Source of the DNA: Candidatus Pelagibacter sp.
GTDB taxonomy: Bacteria; Pseudomonadota; Alphaproteobacteria; Pelagibacterales; Pelagibacteraceae
Direction: 5' to 3'
Assembly: GCA_002704185.1 (NCBI GenBank)
Contig: PAFP01000023.1
Span: 1 to 14,645, forward strand
DNA: 14,645 nt
Below, in pieces: positions 1-7,810 of the stretch. Position 1 is the stretch's first letter. Each line of letters begins with the position of its first letter. The notes beneath the pieces are model-generated. The model searched no databases. It had not been told where the DNA came from and worked only from the letters and a program-made list of their open reading frames with translations. The position numbers were made by a program, and so were the translations under genes.

Positions 1-2097
1 TTATCGGCAGAAGATAAAAATTTTTTTAAACACCCAGGTATAGATGCGAAAGGCATAACTAGAGCAGTATTTAAAAACATAAATAATATTCTAACAGGAT
101 CAAGATTAGAGGGAGCTTCGACAATTACCCAACAGGTTGCTAAAAACTTTCTTTTAACATCTGATGTATCTCTTGCTAGGAAAATTAAAGAAGCGATTTT
201 AGCTTTTAGAATAGAAAAATCTCTTAGCAAACAAAGAATCTTAGAATTATATTTAAATGAAATTTATTTAGGTGAAAGAGCATATGGAATTGCATCAGCT
301 AGTATGATATACTTTGACAAATCTGTTAGTGAGATAGATATAGCTGAAGCTGCATTATTAGCGTCACTGCCAAAAGCACCCAGTAAATATAATCCTTATA
401 AAAGAAATAATTTAGCGATAAAACGAAAAGATTGGGTGTTAAACAGGATGTATGATAATAAATTTATAGATAAAACCACCTTAATCAAAGAAAAAAAAAG
501 AAAAATATTACTTAAGAAAAAAAAGATTACATTATTTGAAAATTCACTTTTTTTTTCTGAAGAAGTTAGAAAAAAACTCTTTGATAAATATGGTGAAGAT
601 AATTTATATAAAGGTGGCATGTATGTGAAAACTTCATTAAATAATAAAATACAACTTATTAGCATTAATTCATTAATTAAAAATTTAGAATCTTATGACA
701 AGAGACACGGTTGGAGAGGGCCATACCTCGAGAACATAGATTTAAAAAAATTTGAAAACTTAATTTTGAAAGAAAAAGGTAATTACAGAAATAAACAGTT
801 AGCTTTGGTTACAAATGTTGAAGATAGAGTAATAAATATTTTTACTGATAATAAAATCGATACCAATATAGCTTTTAATAATTTTAAATGGGCACGAAGA
901 TACATATCAGCTGATGCTAGAGGACCAAATATAAAATATGCAAATGAAATTGTAAAAAAAGGCGATGTTATTTTTGTAAGTATAAATAAAAACAATGAAT
1001 ATAAATTAGATCAAATTCCAAATGTTAATGGAGGGGTAATAGTAATGAACCCATGGAATGGTAGAGTTTATTCTTTAGTTGGTGGATACAGTTTTGATCT
1101 AAATCAATTTAACAGGGTTACTCAAGCTATGAGACAGCCAGGATCAGCTTTTAAACCCTTTGTATACGCTGTTGCATTAGAAAATGGTTTTCGACCTAAT
1201 GATTTGATACTTGATGCGCCTTTTGTTTTAGATCAAAACAAAGGTGAATTTAAATGGAAACCAAGTAATTACGGAAAAAAATTTTATGGTTTGAACACTT
1301 TTAGATCTGGCATAGAAAAATCAAAAAACCTTACAACAGTAAGAATTGCTCAAAATGTTGGCTTAAAAAAAATAAATTTAATTTCAAAAAAACTAAATAT
1401 TTATACAGATCCAATACAAATATTATCTTACTCACTGGGGTCTGGAGAAACAAATCTTATAAATTTATCTAGTGCTTATGCGAGTTTCGTTAATGGGGGT
1501 AGAATTGTTAATCCAACCCTTATTGATCATATTCAAGATCAAAATGGAAAAACAATATACAAAAATAAAAAAATTTTTTGCGATGGTTGTGAAAAAGATT
1601 TTTTAAAAAATAGTCCACCAAAAATAAATTATAAATTTGGCCAAGTATTTTCCGACGCTACAGCTTTTCAAATGGTTAATATTTTAAAAGGTGTTGTTGA
1701 AAGAGGAACAGCAAAAAAAATAAGAAATTTAAATCTTGAAGTGGGAGGAAAGACAGGAACTACTAATGATAATTTTGATGCATGGTTTATTGGATTTACA
1801 CCCAATGTTCTTATAGGTGTATACGTTGGCTTTGATGAGCCTGCTACTTTAGGTAAACTAGAAACTGGATCAAAAGCGGCCTTACCAATTTTTAGAGATA
1901 TAATCTCTCAATTAAAGACAAATACAAACCGACCATTTTTCAAAGTTCCCCAATCAATTAAACTTGAAAAAATTGATATTATTACTGGAGATATTACAAA
2001 AAAAAATAGTAGGAACGTAATAATTGAAGGTTTCAAAATAAATAATATGACAAAAAAATCAAATAACTATAGTCCTCTATATAATGGTATTTACTAA
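1..2097 (+). CDS. mrcA: Penicillin-binding protein 1A (class A PBP), 5'-truncated by window edge
   Basis: Bifunctional peptidoglycan synthase: glycosyltransferase polymerising lipid II plus DD-transpeptidase making cross-links, acting on the periplasmic face of the inner membrane. The frame is open from base 1, so the ATG at 304 is internal. 698 residues are visible. The glycosyltransferase family 51 motifs appear in order: EDKNFFKHPG (residues 4-13, Glu4 the likely catalytic Glu), GASTITQQ (38-45), RKIKE (60-64) and ILELYLN. The transpeptidase domain has the SxxK motif SAFK with nucleophile Ser382 (base 1144), SKN at 441-443 (base 1321) and KTGT from Lys584 (base 1750), then the typical DAWFIGFTPN stretch. 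Only the N-terminal cytoplasmic tail, transmembrane anchor and first part of the GT domain are missing, probably under 100 residues. The stop overlaps the prfB start (TAATG), suggesting translational coupling. The family is certain; mrcA versus ponA is only a naming choice. Confidence 0.96.
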   Translation, partial: LSAEDKNFFKHPGIDAKGITRAVFKNINNILTGSRLEGASTITQQVAKNFLLTSDVSLARKIKEAILAFRIEKSLSKQRILELYLNEIYLGERAYGIASASMIYFDKSVSEIDIAEAALLASLPKAPSKYNPYKRNNLAIKRKDWVLNRMYDNKFIDKTTLIKEKKRKILLKKKKITLFENSLFFSEEVRKKLFDKYGEDNLYKGGMYVKTSLNNKIQLISINSLIKNLESYDKRHGWRGPYLENIDLKKFENLILKEKGNYRNKQLALVTNVEDRVINIFTDNKIDTNIAFNNFKWARRYISADARGPNIKYANEIVKKGDVIFVSINKNNEYKLDQIPNVNGGVIVMNPWNGRVYSLVGGYSFDLNQFNRVTQAMRQPGSAFKPFVYAVALENGFRPNDLILDAPFVLDQNKGEFKWKPSNYGKKFYGLNTFRSGIEKSKNLTTVRIAQNVGLKKINLISKKLNIYTDPIQILSYSLGSGETNLINLSSAYASFVNGGRIVNPTLIDHIQDQNGKTIYKNKKIFCDGCEKDFLKNSPPKINYKFGQVFSDATAFQMVNILKGVVERGTAKKIRNLNLEVGGKTGTTNDNFDAWFIGFTPNVLIGVYVGFDEPATLGKLETGSKAALPIFRDIISQLKTNTNRPFFKVPQSIKLEKIDIITGDITKKNSRNVIIEGFKINNMTKKSNNYSPLYNGIY

Positions 2098-3177
2098 TGT
2101 ATAAACTTGTTGATTTAAAAAAATCACTAGATAACATCAGGAGTTATCTTTGACAAAAATGAAATTGAAAAAAGAATTAAAATTTTACAAAGTCAAATAA
2201 ATGAACAAGATTTTTGGAAAAACACAGAAAAAGCACAAAATATAGTTAGGGAAAAAAATTCTTTAGAAAAAATTTTGATAGAATTTAACTCTTTAAAAAA
2301 ATCTTATGAGGATTTATTTGATTTATCTATAGATTTAGAAACCGAAAATGATCATGATCTTGAAAATGAATTAAATAAAAATATTATAAATACTTTTAAT
2401 AAATTAAAATCTTTCGAGTTAATATGTTTTCTTGACCAAGAACATGATAGATTGGATTGTTATATAGAGGTACATGCTGGAGCAGGTGGAACCGAAAGTC
2501 AAGATTGGGCAGAAATGTTAAGAAGAATGTATGTAAAGTGGGCTGAAAAAAAAAATTATAAGTATGATTTGATACATGAAACGAAAGGTGACGAAGCAGG
2601 AATTAAGTCTTCAACTGTTAAACTTTCAGGAATAAATTTGTATGGTTTCTTAAAAAGAGAGTCTGGAATTCACCGCTTAGTTAGAATCTCACCGTTTGAC
2701 TCAAACAAAAGAAGGCATACTAGTTTTGCAAGTGTATGGGTATACCCAGTAATTAATGATGATATTCAAATTGAAATACAAGATAAAGAATTAAGAATTG
2801 ATACTTACAGATCAAGTGGAGCGGGTGGCCAGCATGTTAATACTACAGACAGTGCTGTAAGAATTACACATTTACCTACAGGTATAGTTGCACAATGTCA
2901 AAATGAGAGATCCCAGCACAAAAATAAAGCTACAGCACTAAACATACTGAAGGCTAGAATTTACGAGTTAGAGCAAAAAAAAAAGGATAATAAAAATAAA
3001 TCAATTAATCAAAAAAAAGAAATAGGGTGGGGTAATCAGATTAGATCTTATGTTTTACAACCCTATAAACTTGTAAAAGATCTTAGAACGGAATATCAAA
3101 GCTCAAATCCAAATAAGGTTTTAGATGGAGACTTAGATGAATTTTTATCAAAAGCATTAGTTATGGATAAAAACTAA
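2097..3177 (+). CDS. prfB: Peptide chain release factor 2 (RF2), with programmed +1 frameshift
   Basis: RF2 recognises UGA and UAA stop codons in the ribosomal A site and triggers peptidyl-tRNA hydrolysis. The start is ATG 2097-2099, overlapping the mrcA stop. Eighteen codons (MYKLVDLKKSLDNIRSYL) lead to an in-frame TGA at 2151-2153; a +1 shift on CTT resumes at GAC 2152 and runs to TAA 3175-3177. The product is 359 residues, against 365 in E. coli. The stop-codon-recognition tripeptide SPF is at residues 198-200 (bases 2689-2697) and the catalytic GGQ at 243-245 (2824-2832), each seven positions before its E. coli equivalent, so the joined reading frame is right. The residue matching E. coli K-12 Thr246 is Ser239. 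A caller that ignores the shift would start at TTG 2275 and lose about 59 residues. Several genes here end in TGA, so RF2 is needed. The gene lies between mrcA and an AsmA-like gene in one likely operon. Confidence 0.96.
2139..2154 (+). promoter_or_regulatory. RF2 autoregulatory programmed +1 frameshift site
   Basis: The sequence is AGGAGTTATCTTTGAC: an internal Shine-Dalgarno-like AGGAG (2139-2143), slippery CTT (2148-2150), stop TGA (2151-2153) and the following C. In codon register it aligns base for base with the E. coli RF2 site (AGG GGG TAT CTT TGA C). In the known mechanism, low RF2 makes the ribosome pause at UGA, the internal SD pairs with 16S rRNA, and tRNA-Leu slips +1 from CUU to UUU, so RF2 limits its own synthesis. 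The restored frame encodes all RF2 motifs. That the mechanism operates in this organism is inferred from conservation of the site. Confidence 0.95.
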
Positions 3178-3181
3178 AAAT

Positions 3182-5422
3182 ATGAAAAAGTTTTTAAAAA
3201 TTTCTTCAATAATCGTGTCAGCAATTTTTGTAATTTTTATTTTGTTAACTTATGGAATAAGCACAACTAAATTTAATGATAATATAAAAAAAGGAATCGA
3301 AAAACAGGTCGATGACGTTAATTTAAATTTTAAAAAAATTAACATTTCACTAAATATTAAAGATTTTAATCTTGCCTTAAAATTAATAGATCCAAAAATA
3401 AAATATCTGAGTAAAGATATTAATTTAAAAAACTTTGAATTTTTTGTTAAAATTTTACCAGTATTAAAAAAACAATATTTGATTGAAGAAGTTATAATAG
3501 ATTTAAAAAACAATGAAATTAAGAATATCTCTAATATAGCATTAAATTTAACAAATTTAAAAAATGGAAATATAATTAGTAACTTTATAGATGGTAAGAT
3601 CCGCGGAAGATTAGAATTAGAGTTTGATAAGAATTACAAAGTTCAAGAATTTTATTTTTCAGGCAATATTCAACAAGCCTCAATAGACATTTATGATAAT
3701 TTCCCATTTTTTACAAATATTAATTCAAAAATAATTATAAATAAAGAGGAATTATTTATTAAAAATATGTCAGGTCAACTAATTAGCCTAAATTTTTTTT
3801 CTGATCTAATTTATAAATTCAAAACACAACAAGTTTTAGGTGATGTTAGGTTAACAGGCTCATTTGATGATAAAATTAATTTTAAAATTCTAAAGGGAAT
3901 ATTTAAAAATAATTATATTAAAAATTTAAAAAATATTACTGGAAAAATTAATAGTAATTTTAAGGTAGATATAACATTAAACAAAGATTTCACGATAAAA
4001 ACAAACAATACAAAAAGTAATTTAAAATTTAATGACTTGAATTTAACTTATAATTTCAACAAAACAGATATTAACGTAAGCAAATTAAATACAGAAATTA
4101 ATATTACGAAAAATAAAATATCACATGTTACAGATTTTAAATTAGACAATAAAAAAGTGAATTCTGACGGTAACTATAATATCAAAACTAAAAAACACGT
4201 TATAAACTTAAATGGTGAACTGAAACCAGACCTAATACTAAAAAATTCATTATTTCAAGACCATGTGAATTTAAAAGCAAAAATTATTTTTTTAAAAAAT
4301 AACATTAAAAGTGCAAATCTTAAATTATCTCTGAATAATACAGCTATTAGTTTGCCTTATATAAATTACTCTAAATCTAAAGGCAAAGTTGCTTCTCTTA
4401 TGTTTGATTTGATAGGAGAAAATAATAATTTTTTAATAAAAAAAATAAGCTATGCTTCAAATAAAGATTATTTGGTTATTAATGATTTAATTCTAGATAA
4501 GAAATATAATTTAAAAGAATTTTCAAAAATCAAACTTAATTTAAATAGAAATAATTTTACAATATTTAAAAATAAAAATTTAATATTAATTAAAGGAAAT
4601 AGTGTTGATTTTTCAAAGCTAGTTAAAGAGTATTTGAATAGCAAAAGCTCAGATTCTTTATACAAAAAAATAGATACTAACTTGAATGTAAATATTAAAA
4701 ATGTTTACTTGTATGATGATAATTTAGTTAACATGAAACTAAATGGAGTATTGGATAAAGGAAAATTTAAAAAATTAAGCCTTTTTTCAAATTTTTCTGA
4801 AGACAAAATTTTTACCGCTGAGATAATAAAAAATAAAAAAAATAATCGCGTCCTGAGAATTTATAGCGATAAAACCAAACCTTTATTTGGAAACATAAAT
4901 AACCTAAACGGTATTTATAGCGGGAACTTTGAACTATATAGAGAATATAAAGCTGAAAATTTTAGCACCACAACTATTCAAATGAATCAATTTTATATTA
5001 AAGAAATGCCTGTTTTGGCAGATATTTTATCTGTCGCATCTATTACTGGAGCATTAGATATTTTAAAAGGGAAAGGGATCTATTTCGATAAGTCGGTTTT
5101 AAAGTATAATACTATTAATGATGAAATTAGAATTGAAGATTTTTATGGATCAGGGCCTTCTCTAGGGTACATAATTGATGGTCGCGTTGGTTCAGATAAT
5201 TTTTTTAGTTTAAACGGCAACATTGTGCCAGCCAATACGCTTAATAAAATTATTAGGAATATACCATTAATCGGACAAGTTTTAACAGGTAAAGAAGGCG
5301 ATGGAATTTTTGGTGCAAGTTTTAAGATTAAAGGTAAAAAAGATAATTTAAAGACAACAGTTAATCCTTTAAAAACTTTAACGCCAAGATTTATTCAAAG
5401 ATTTTTATCAATTTTTAAATGA
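3182..5422 (+). CDS. AsmA/YhdP-like inner-membrane-anchored protein (putative lipid-transport family)
   Basis: A 746-residue protein with one N-terminal hydrophobic segment (about residues 6-26, preceded by MKKFLK), which fits an uncleaved inner-membrane anchor with a large periplasmic body. The body is Asn/Lys/Ile-rich with alternating polar and hydrophobic strands, as in repetitive beta-groove proteins. The last 150 or so residues look like the AsmA-like C-terminal region: MPVLADILSVASITGALDIL, then a GPSLGYIIDGRV segment, then IPLIGQVLTGKEGDGIFGASFKIKG. Known AsmA-family members (AsmA, TamB, YhdP) are proposed to move phospholipid between inner and outer membranes, and related proteins of alphaproteobacteria are usually longer, around 1000 residues or more. 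The start is ATG 3182, four bases after the prfB stop, so it is probably co-transcribed with mrcA and prfB. Family membership is fairly sure from the C-terminus; substrate and role are not visible. Confidence 0.78.
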   Translation: MKKFLKISSIIVSAIFVIFILLTYGISTTKFNDNIKKGIEKQVDDVNLNFKKINISLNIKDFNLALKLIDPKIKYLSKDINLKNFEFFVKILPVLKKQYLIEEVIIDLKNNEIKNISNIALNLTNLKNGNIISNFIDGKIRGRLELEFDKNYKVQEFYFSGNIQQASIDIYDNFPFFTNINSKIIINKEELFIKNMSGQLISLNFFSDLIYKFKTQQVLGDVRLTGSFDDKINFKILKGIFKNNYIKNLKNITGKINSNFKVDITLNKDFTIKTNNTKSNLKFNDLNLTYNFNKTDINVSKLNTEINITKNKISHVTDFKLDNKKVNSDGNYNIKTKKHVINLNGELKPDLILKNSLFQDHVNLKAKIIFLKNNIKSANLKLSLNNTAISLPYINYSKSKGKVASLMFDLIGENNNFLIKKISYASNKDYLVINDLILDKKYNLKEFSKIKLNLNRNNFTIFKNKNLILIKGNSVDFSKLVKEYLNSKSSDSLYKKIDTNLNVNIKNVYLYDDNLVNMKLNGVLDKGKFKKLSLFSNFSEDKIFTAEIIKNKKNNRVLRIYSDKTKPLFGNINNLNGIYSGNFELYREYKAENFSTTTIQMNQFYIKEMPVLADILSVASITGALDILKGKGIYFDKSVLKYNTINDEIRIEDFYGSGPSLGYIIDGRVGSDNFFSLNGNIVPANTLNKIIRNIPLIGQVLTGKEGDGIFGASFKIKGKKDNLKTTVNPLKTLTPRFIQRFLSIFK

Positions 5423-5424
5423 TG

Positions 5425-5459
5425 ACTATATTATTTTTATTAGATAGTGTTTTTTTTTT
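5425..5459 (+). terminator. Possible weak intrinsic terminator for the mrcA-prfB-asmA-like unit
   Basis: ACTAT (5425-5429) can pair with ATAGT (5444-5448) across a 14-base loop, followed by G and ten T residues (5450-5459), immediately after the AsmA-like stop. The stem is short and AT-only, and the T run is also explained by Lys codons on the other strand in the tyrS 3' end, so this is a weak call. Confidence 0.25.
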
Positions 5460-6661
5460 CCAAAAGAAATCTTAATAAAGTCATTCATCATATCTTTTGT
5501 GGTTAAAATAATATCTTTATCAATAATCTGATTATTAATTCTATAAGCATGGTTATTTAAATTTCTTCGATAATCACTATTTGAACTTGCGAACTTAATA
5601 TCGATCAAAATTTCTTTTAGGTTGATGCCTTTTATTAATTTAATTTCTTCAATTTTTTTTATTGGTAAAGAATCTCCACCCAATTTTTTTTCAAAAGTAT
5701 TGATAGATGATTTTTCTGCTTTTTCTGCTTCAGCTTTACCATGAAGTAGTTTTGTTGTTTCATTAGCCAATATGACTTTTGCATTATTTATATCAGAACC
5801 TTTTAAATTTTGTAATTTATCTATTTCTTCAATATCTATTTCTGTAAATAATTTGAGATATCTAATTACATCCTCATCCCCAGTATTTCTCCAAAACTGC
5901 CAATAATCATAACTTGACAATAATTTTTTATCTAACCAAACCGCGCCGGTATTTGTCTTGCCCATTTTTGTACCATTAGAATTTAGTATCAAAGGTGTTG
6001 TTAAACCAAAAACTTCTTTATTTAACATTTTTCTAACCAAATCGACACCGTTAACAATATTGCCCCATTGATCTGACCCACCAATTTGCAGTTCAACTTT
6101 ATATTTTTTTCTTAATATAAAAAAATCGTATGCTTGAAAAATCATATAATTAAATTCTAAAAAACTTAAAGATTGCTCTCTTTCAAGTCTATTTTTAACA
6201 CTATCGTATGTTAGCATTTTATTTATTGTGAAATTTTTACCGTAATTTCTTAAGAAATTAATATAGTTTAAATTTTTTAGCCATTTTTTATTGTCGACAA
6301 AAATAACTTTATTTTTACCAGATGATTTCAGGAATTTTAGAAATACTTTTTTTATATTTTGTATATTTTTATTTATTTCTTTTTCAGATAATATCTTTCT
6401 ACTTTCATCTTTTCCTGACGGGTCTCCAATTAATGTCGTTCCACCGCCGAGCAAAACTACCGGTGTATGACCGTGATTTTGCAAAAGCCTTAAGCACATG
6501 ATTTGTACTAAACTTCCCACATGCAAAGATTTAGCAGTACAATCAAATCCAATATAAAATTTAATTTTTGTGTTATTTAAAAGAGCTTCAACATTTTCTG
6601 TATTAGTACATTGAAAAATATAGCCCCTATCATTAAATTTAGAAAATAAATTATTTTGCAT
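5426..6661 (-). CDS. tyrS: Tyrosyl-tRNA synthetase
   Basis: Class Ic aminoacyl-tRNA synthetase that activates tyrosine with ATP and charges tRNA-Tyr in the cytoplasm. The 411 residues match the bacterial TyrS length of about 400-425. The HIGH-type motif is HVGS (residues 47-50) in the context FDCTAKSLHVGSL; the tyrosine-site segment QIGGSDQWGN spans 192-201; the KMSKS loop is KMGKT at 232-236. The C-terminal part, from about residue 340, resembles the S4-like RNA-binding domain that contacts the tRNA anticodon arm. The start ATG is at 6661-6659 and the stop is TAG at 5428-5426, the only TAG stop among these genes. The gene converges on the AsmA-like gene with 3 bp between and diverges from anmK. 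No Shine-Dalgarno is visible before the start. Assignment is secure. Confidence 0.97.
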   Translation of the reverse strand: MQNNLFSKFNDRGYIFQCTNTENVEALLNNTKIKFYIGFDCTAKSLHVGSLVQIMCLRLLQNHGHTPVVLLGGGTTLIGDPSGKDESRKILSEKEINKNIQNIKKVFLKFLKSSGKNKVIFVDNKKWLKNLNYINFLRNYGKNFTINKMLTYDSVKNRLEREQSLSFLEFNYMIFQAYDFFILRKKYKVELQIGGSDQWGNIVNGVDLVRKMLNKEVFGLTTPLILNSNGTKMGKTNTGAVWLDKKLLSSYDYWQFWRNTGDEDVIRYLKLFTEIDIEEIDKLQNLKGSDINNAKVILANETTKLLHGKAEAEKAEKSSINTFEKKLGGDSLPIKKIEEIKLIKGINLKEILIDIKFASSNSDYRRNLNNHAYRINNQIIDKDIILTTKDMMNDFIKISFGKKKHYLIKII

Positions 6662-6713
6662 TTTAATTATTTAATTTAATATACAATTATTAATAATATT
6701 TAAACCATTTATT
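6662..6713. promoter_or_regulatory. Divergent tyrS/anmK promoter spacer
   Basis: These 52 bp are almost purely A/T and separate the divergent starts of tyrS and anmK, so both promoters should lie here. A candidate for anmK is TTAATT (6671-6676), 17 bp, TAATAT (6694-6699). A candidate -10 for tyrS is TATATT on the - strand (6683-6678). The matches are weak against such AT-rich background. Both leaders would be very short, and neither start has a Shine-Dalgarno sequence. Confidence 0.4.
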
Positions 6714-7790
6714 ATGCTTAAAAATTATAAGAGTATTGGAGCAATGTGTGGATCGTCATGCGATGGTATTGATTTTTCATTTATAGAGACAGATGGAGTG
6801 CATCAAATAAAAACTAAATTTAATAAATTTTATAAATTTGATAATAAATTCATAGATAAATTAAAAACTATGAAATCGTTAATAAAAAATATTAATGATT
6901 TAAACACTAAAAAAAAACAAAAAGATTTTATAAATTTAGAGTTAGAATTTAGCAATTTAGCTTCAAATTTTTGTTTAGATTTTGTGAGAAATTATAATAT
7001 CAATTATGATATTTTTGGTATACATGGTTTTACAATTTTTCATTCTGTAAAAAATAAGATTTCATATCAATTAAGTAATCCTAAGATTATTCAAAATGTA
7101 TTAAAAAAAAAAATTATTTATAATTTTCGTTCTAATGACCTTCAAAACGGCGGTCAAGGAGCTCCCTTAGCTTCAATTTATCATTTTAAAATTTTAGATC
7201 AAAATTTAAAATATGACGGAATTTTAAACATTGGTGGAATATCGAATTGTACTTATAAAAAAGAAAAAAAATATTTTTCTACTGATTTAGGGCCTGGAAA
7301 TTGTTTAATGGATCAATGGGCGAAAATATTTTTTAATGAGAACTATGACAAAAACGGAATTTTATCATCACAAGGGAAAGTTGATAGCATACTTGCAAAT
7401 AATTTTTTAGAAAGGTTTGAATTTTTAAACAATACAAATTCATCTTATGATACAAATGACTTTTCTTTAAGTGAATTTAGAGGATTGAGTAAATATAATG
7501 GATTAAAAACACTGGTTTTTATATCAGCTCAATTAATTTTAGATTTTTGCAAACAAAACGAATTACGTAATATTTTAATTTGTGGCGGAGGTAGAAAAAA
7601 TGTAACTCTTATGAAATTGTTAGGTAGAATAGCTACAAGTATAGATAAAATAAATTTAGATGGTGATTTTATAGAATCCCAAGCTTTTGCTTTTTTATCT
7701 GTAAGATCATTTTTAAAAAAAAATATATCTTTTCCTGAGACCACAGGTGTCAAAAGCCCATCTACAGGAGGTGATTGTATAGATTATTAA
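6714..7790 (+). CDS. anmK: Anhydro-N-acetylmuramic acid kinase
   Basis: AnmK opens the 1,6-anhydro ring of anhMurNAc and phosphorylates it to MurNAc-6-phosphate, a cytoplasmic step of peptidoglycan recycling. At 358 residues it has the usual family length. It shows the AnmK layout of the ASKHA sugar-kinase fold: the N-terminal phosphate loop GAMCGSSCDGID (residues 9-20), HGFTIFH (104-110), NFRSNDLQNGGQGAPLAS (137-154), LNIGGISN (171-178), DLGPGN with likely catalytic Asp191 (191-196), YDKNG (211-215), GGGRKN (291-296) and DFIESQAFAFL (318-328). The first loop departs from the family pattern GxMSGTSLDGID: Ser, Thr and Leu become Cys12, Ser14 and Cys16. The usual HGQT is HGFT. With enough other motifs conserved, function is likely retained. 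Its stop overlaps that of the converging hydrolase gene. Identity is firm; activity is inferred. Confidence 0.93.
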   Translation: MLKNYKSIGAMCGSSCDGIDFSFIETDGVHQIKTKFNKFYKFDNKFIDKLKTMKSLIKNINDLNTKKKQKDFINLELEFSNLASNFCLDFVRNYNINYDIFGIHGFTIFHSVKNKISYQLSNPKIIQNVLKKKIIYNFRSNDLQNGGQGAPLASIYHFKILDQNLKYDGILNIGGISNCTYKKEKKYFSTDLGPGNCLMDQWAKIFFNENYDKNGILSSQGKVDSILANNFLERFEFLNNTNSSYDTNDFSLSEFRGLSKYNGLKTLVFISAQLILDFCKQNELRNILICGGGRKNVTLMKLLGRIATSIDKINLDGDFIESQAFAFLSVRSFLKKNISFPETTGVKSPSTGGDCIDY

Positions 7791-7810
7791 AATAGTCTAG
7801 ATTCTTTTTT
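7780..7810 (+). terminator. Likely intrinsic terminator of anmK, spanning both convergent stop codons
   Basis: TAGATTA (7780-7786) pairs with TAGTCTA (7793-7799) over 7 bp with one G-T wobble and a TTAAAA loop, followed by GATTC and six T (7805-7810). The loop contains both the anmK TAA and the opposing hydrolase stop. The stem is low in GC and the T run starts 5 bases after it, so efficiency is uncertain. Confidence 0.4.

Noticed and set aside
304..2097. Complete PBP beginning at ATG 304
   Set aside because: The same frame is open to base 1 and encodes the essential glycosyltransferase motifs upstream of 304.
2097..2153. Sequencing error or prfB pseudogene because of the in-frame TGA
   Set aside because: The TGA lies in the exact SD-CTT-TGA-C context of the known programmed frameshift, and the rest of the gene is intact.
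2275..3177. Separate shorter RF2 starting at TTG 2275
   Set aside because: The upstream frame encodes RF2-like sequence back to GAC 2152 and joins ATG 2097 through a classical frameshift site, so 2275 is internal.
3250..3513. - strand open frame rich in Phe, Leu and Ile suggesting a membrane protein
   Set aside because: It is the complement of Lys/Asn/Glu-rich codons in the AsmA-like gene; apparent hydrophobicity is a composition artefact. The same holds for 396-665, 783-995 and 4468-4665.
5705..5745. Short tandem-like repeat in tyrS (Lys-Ala-Glu units)
   Set aside because: It encodes a local KAEAEKAEK stretch in the linker before the C-terminal domain, ordinary low-complexity coding sequence.
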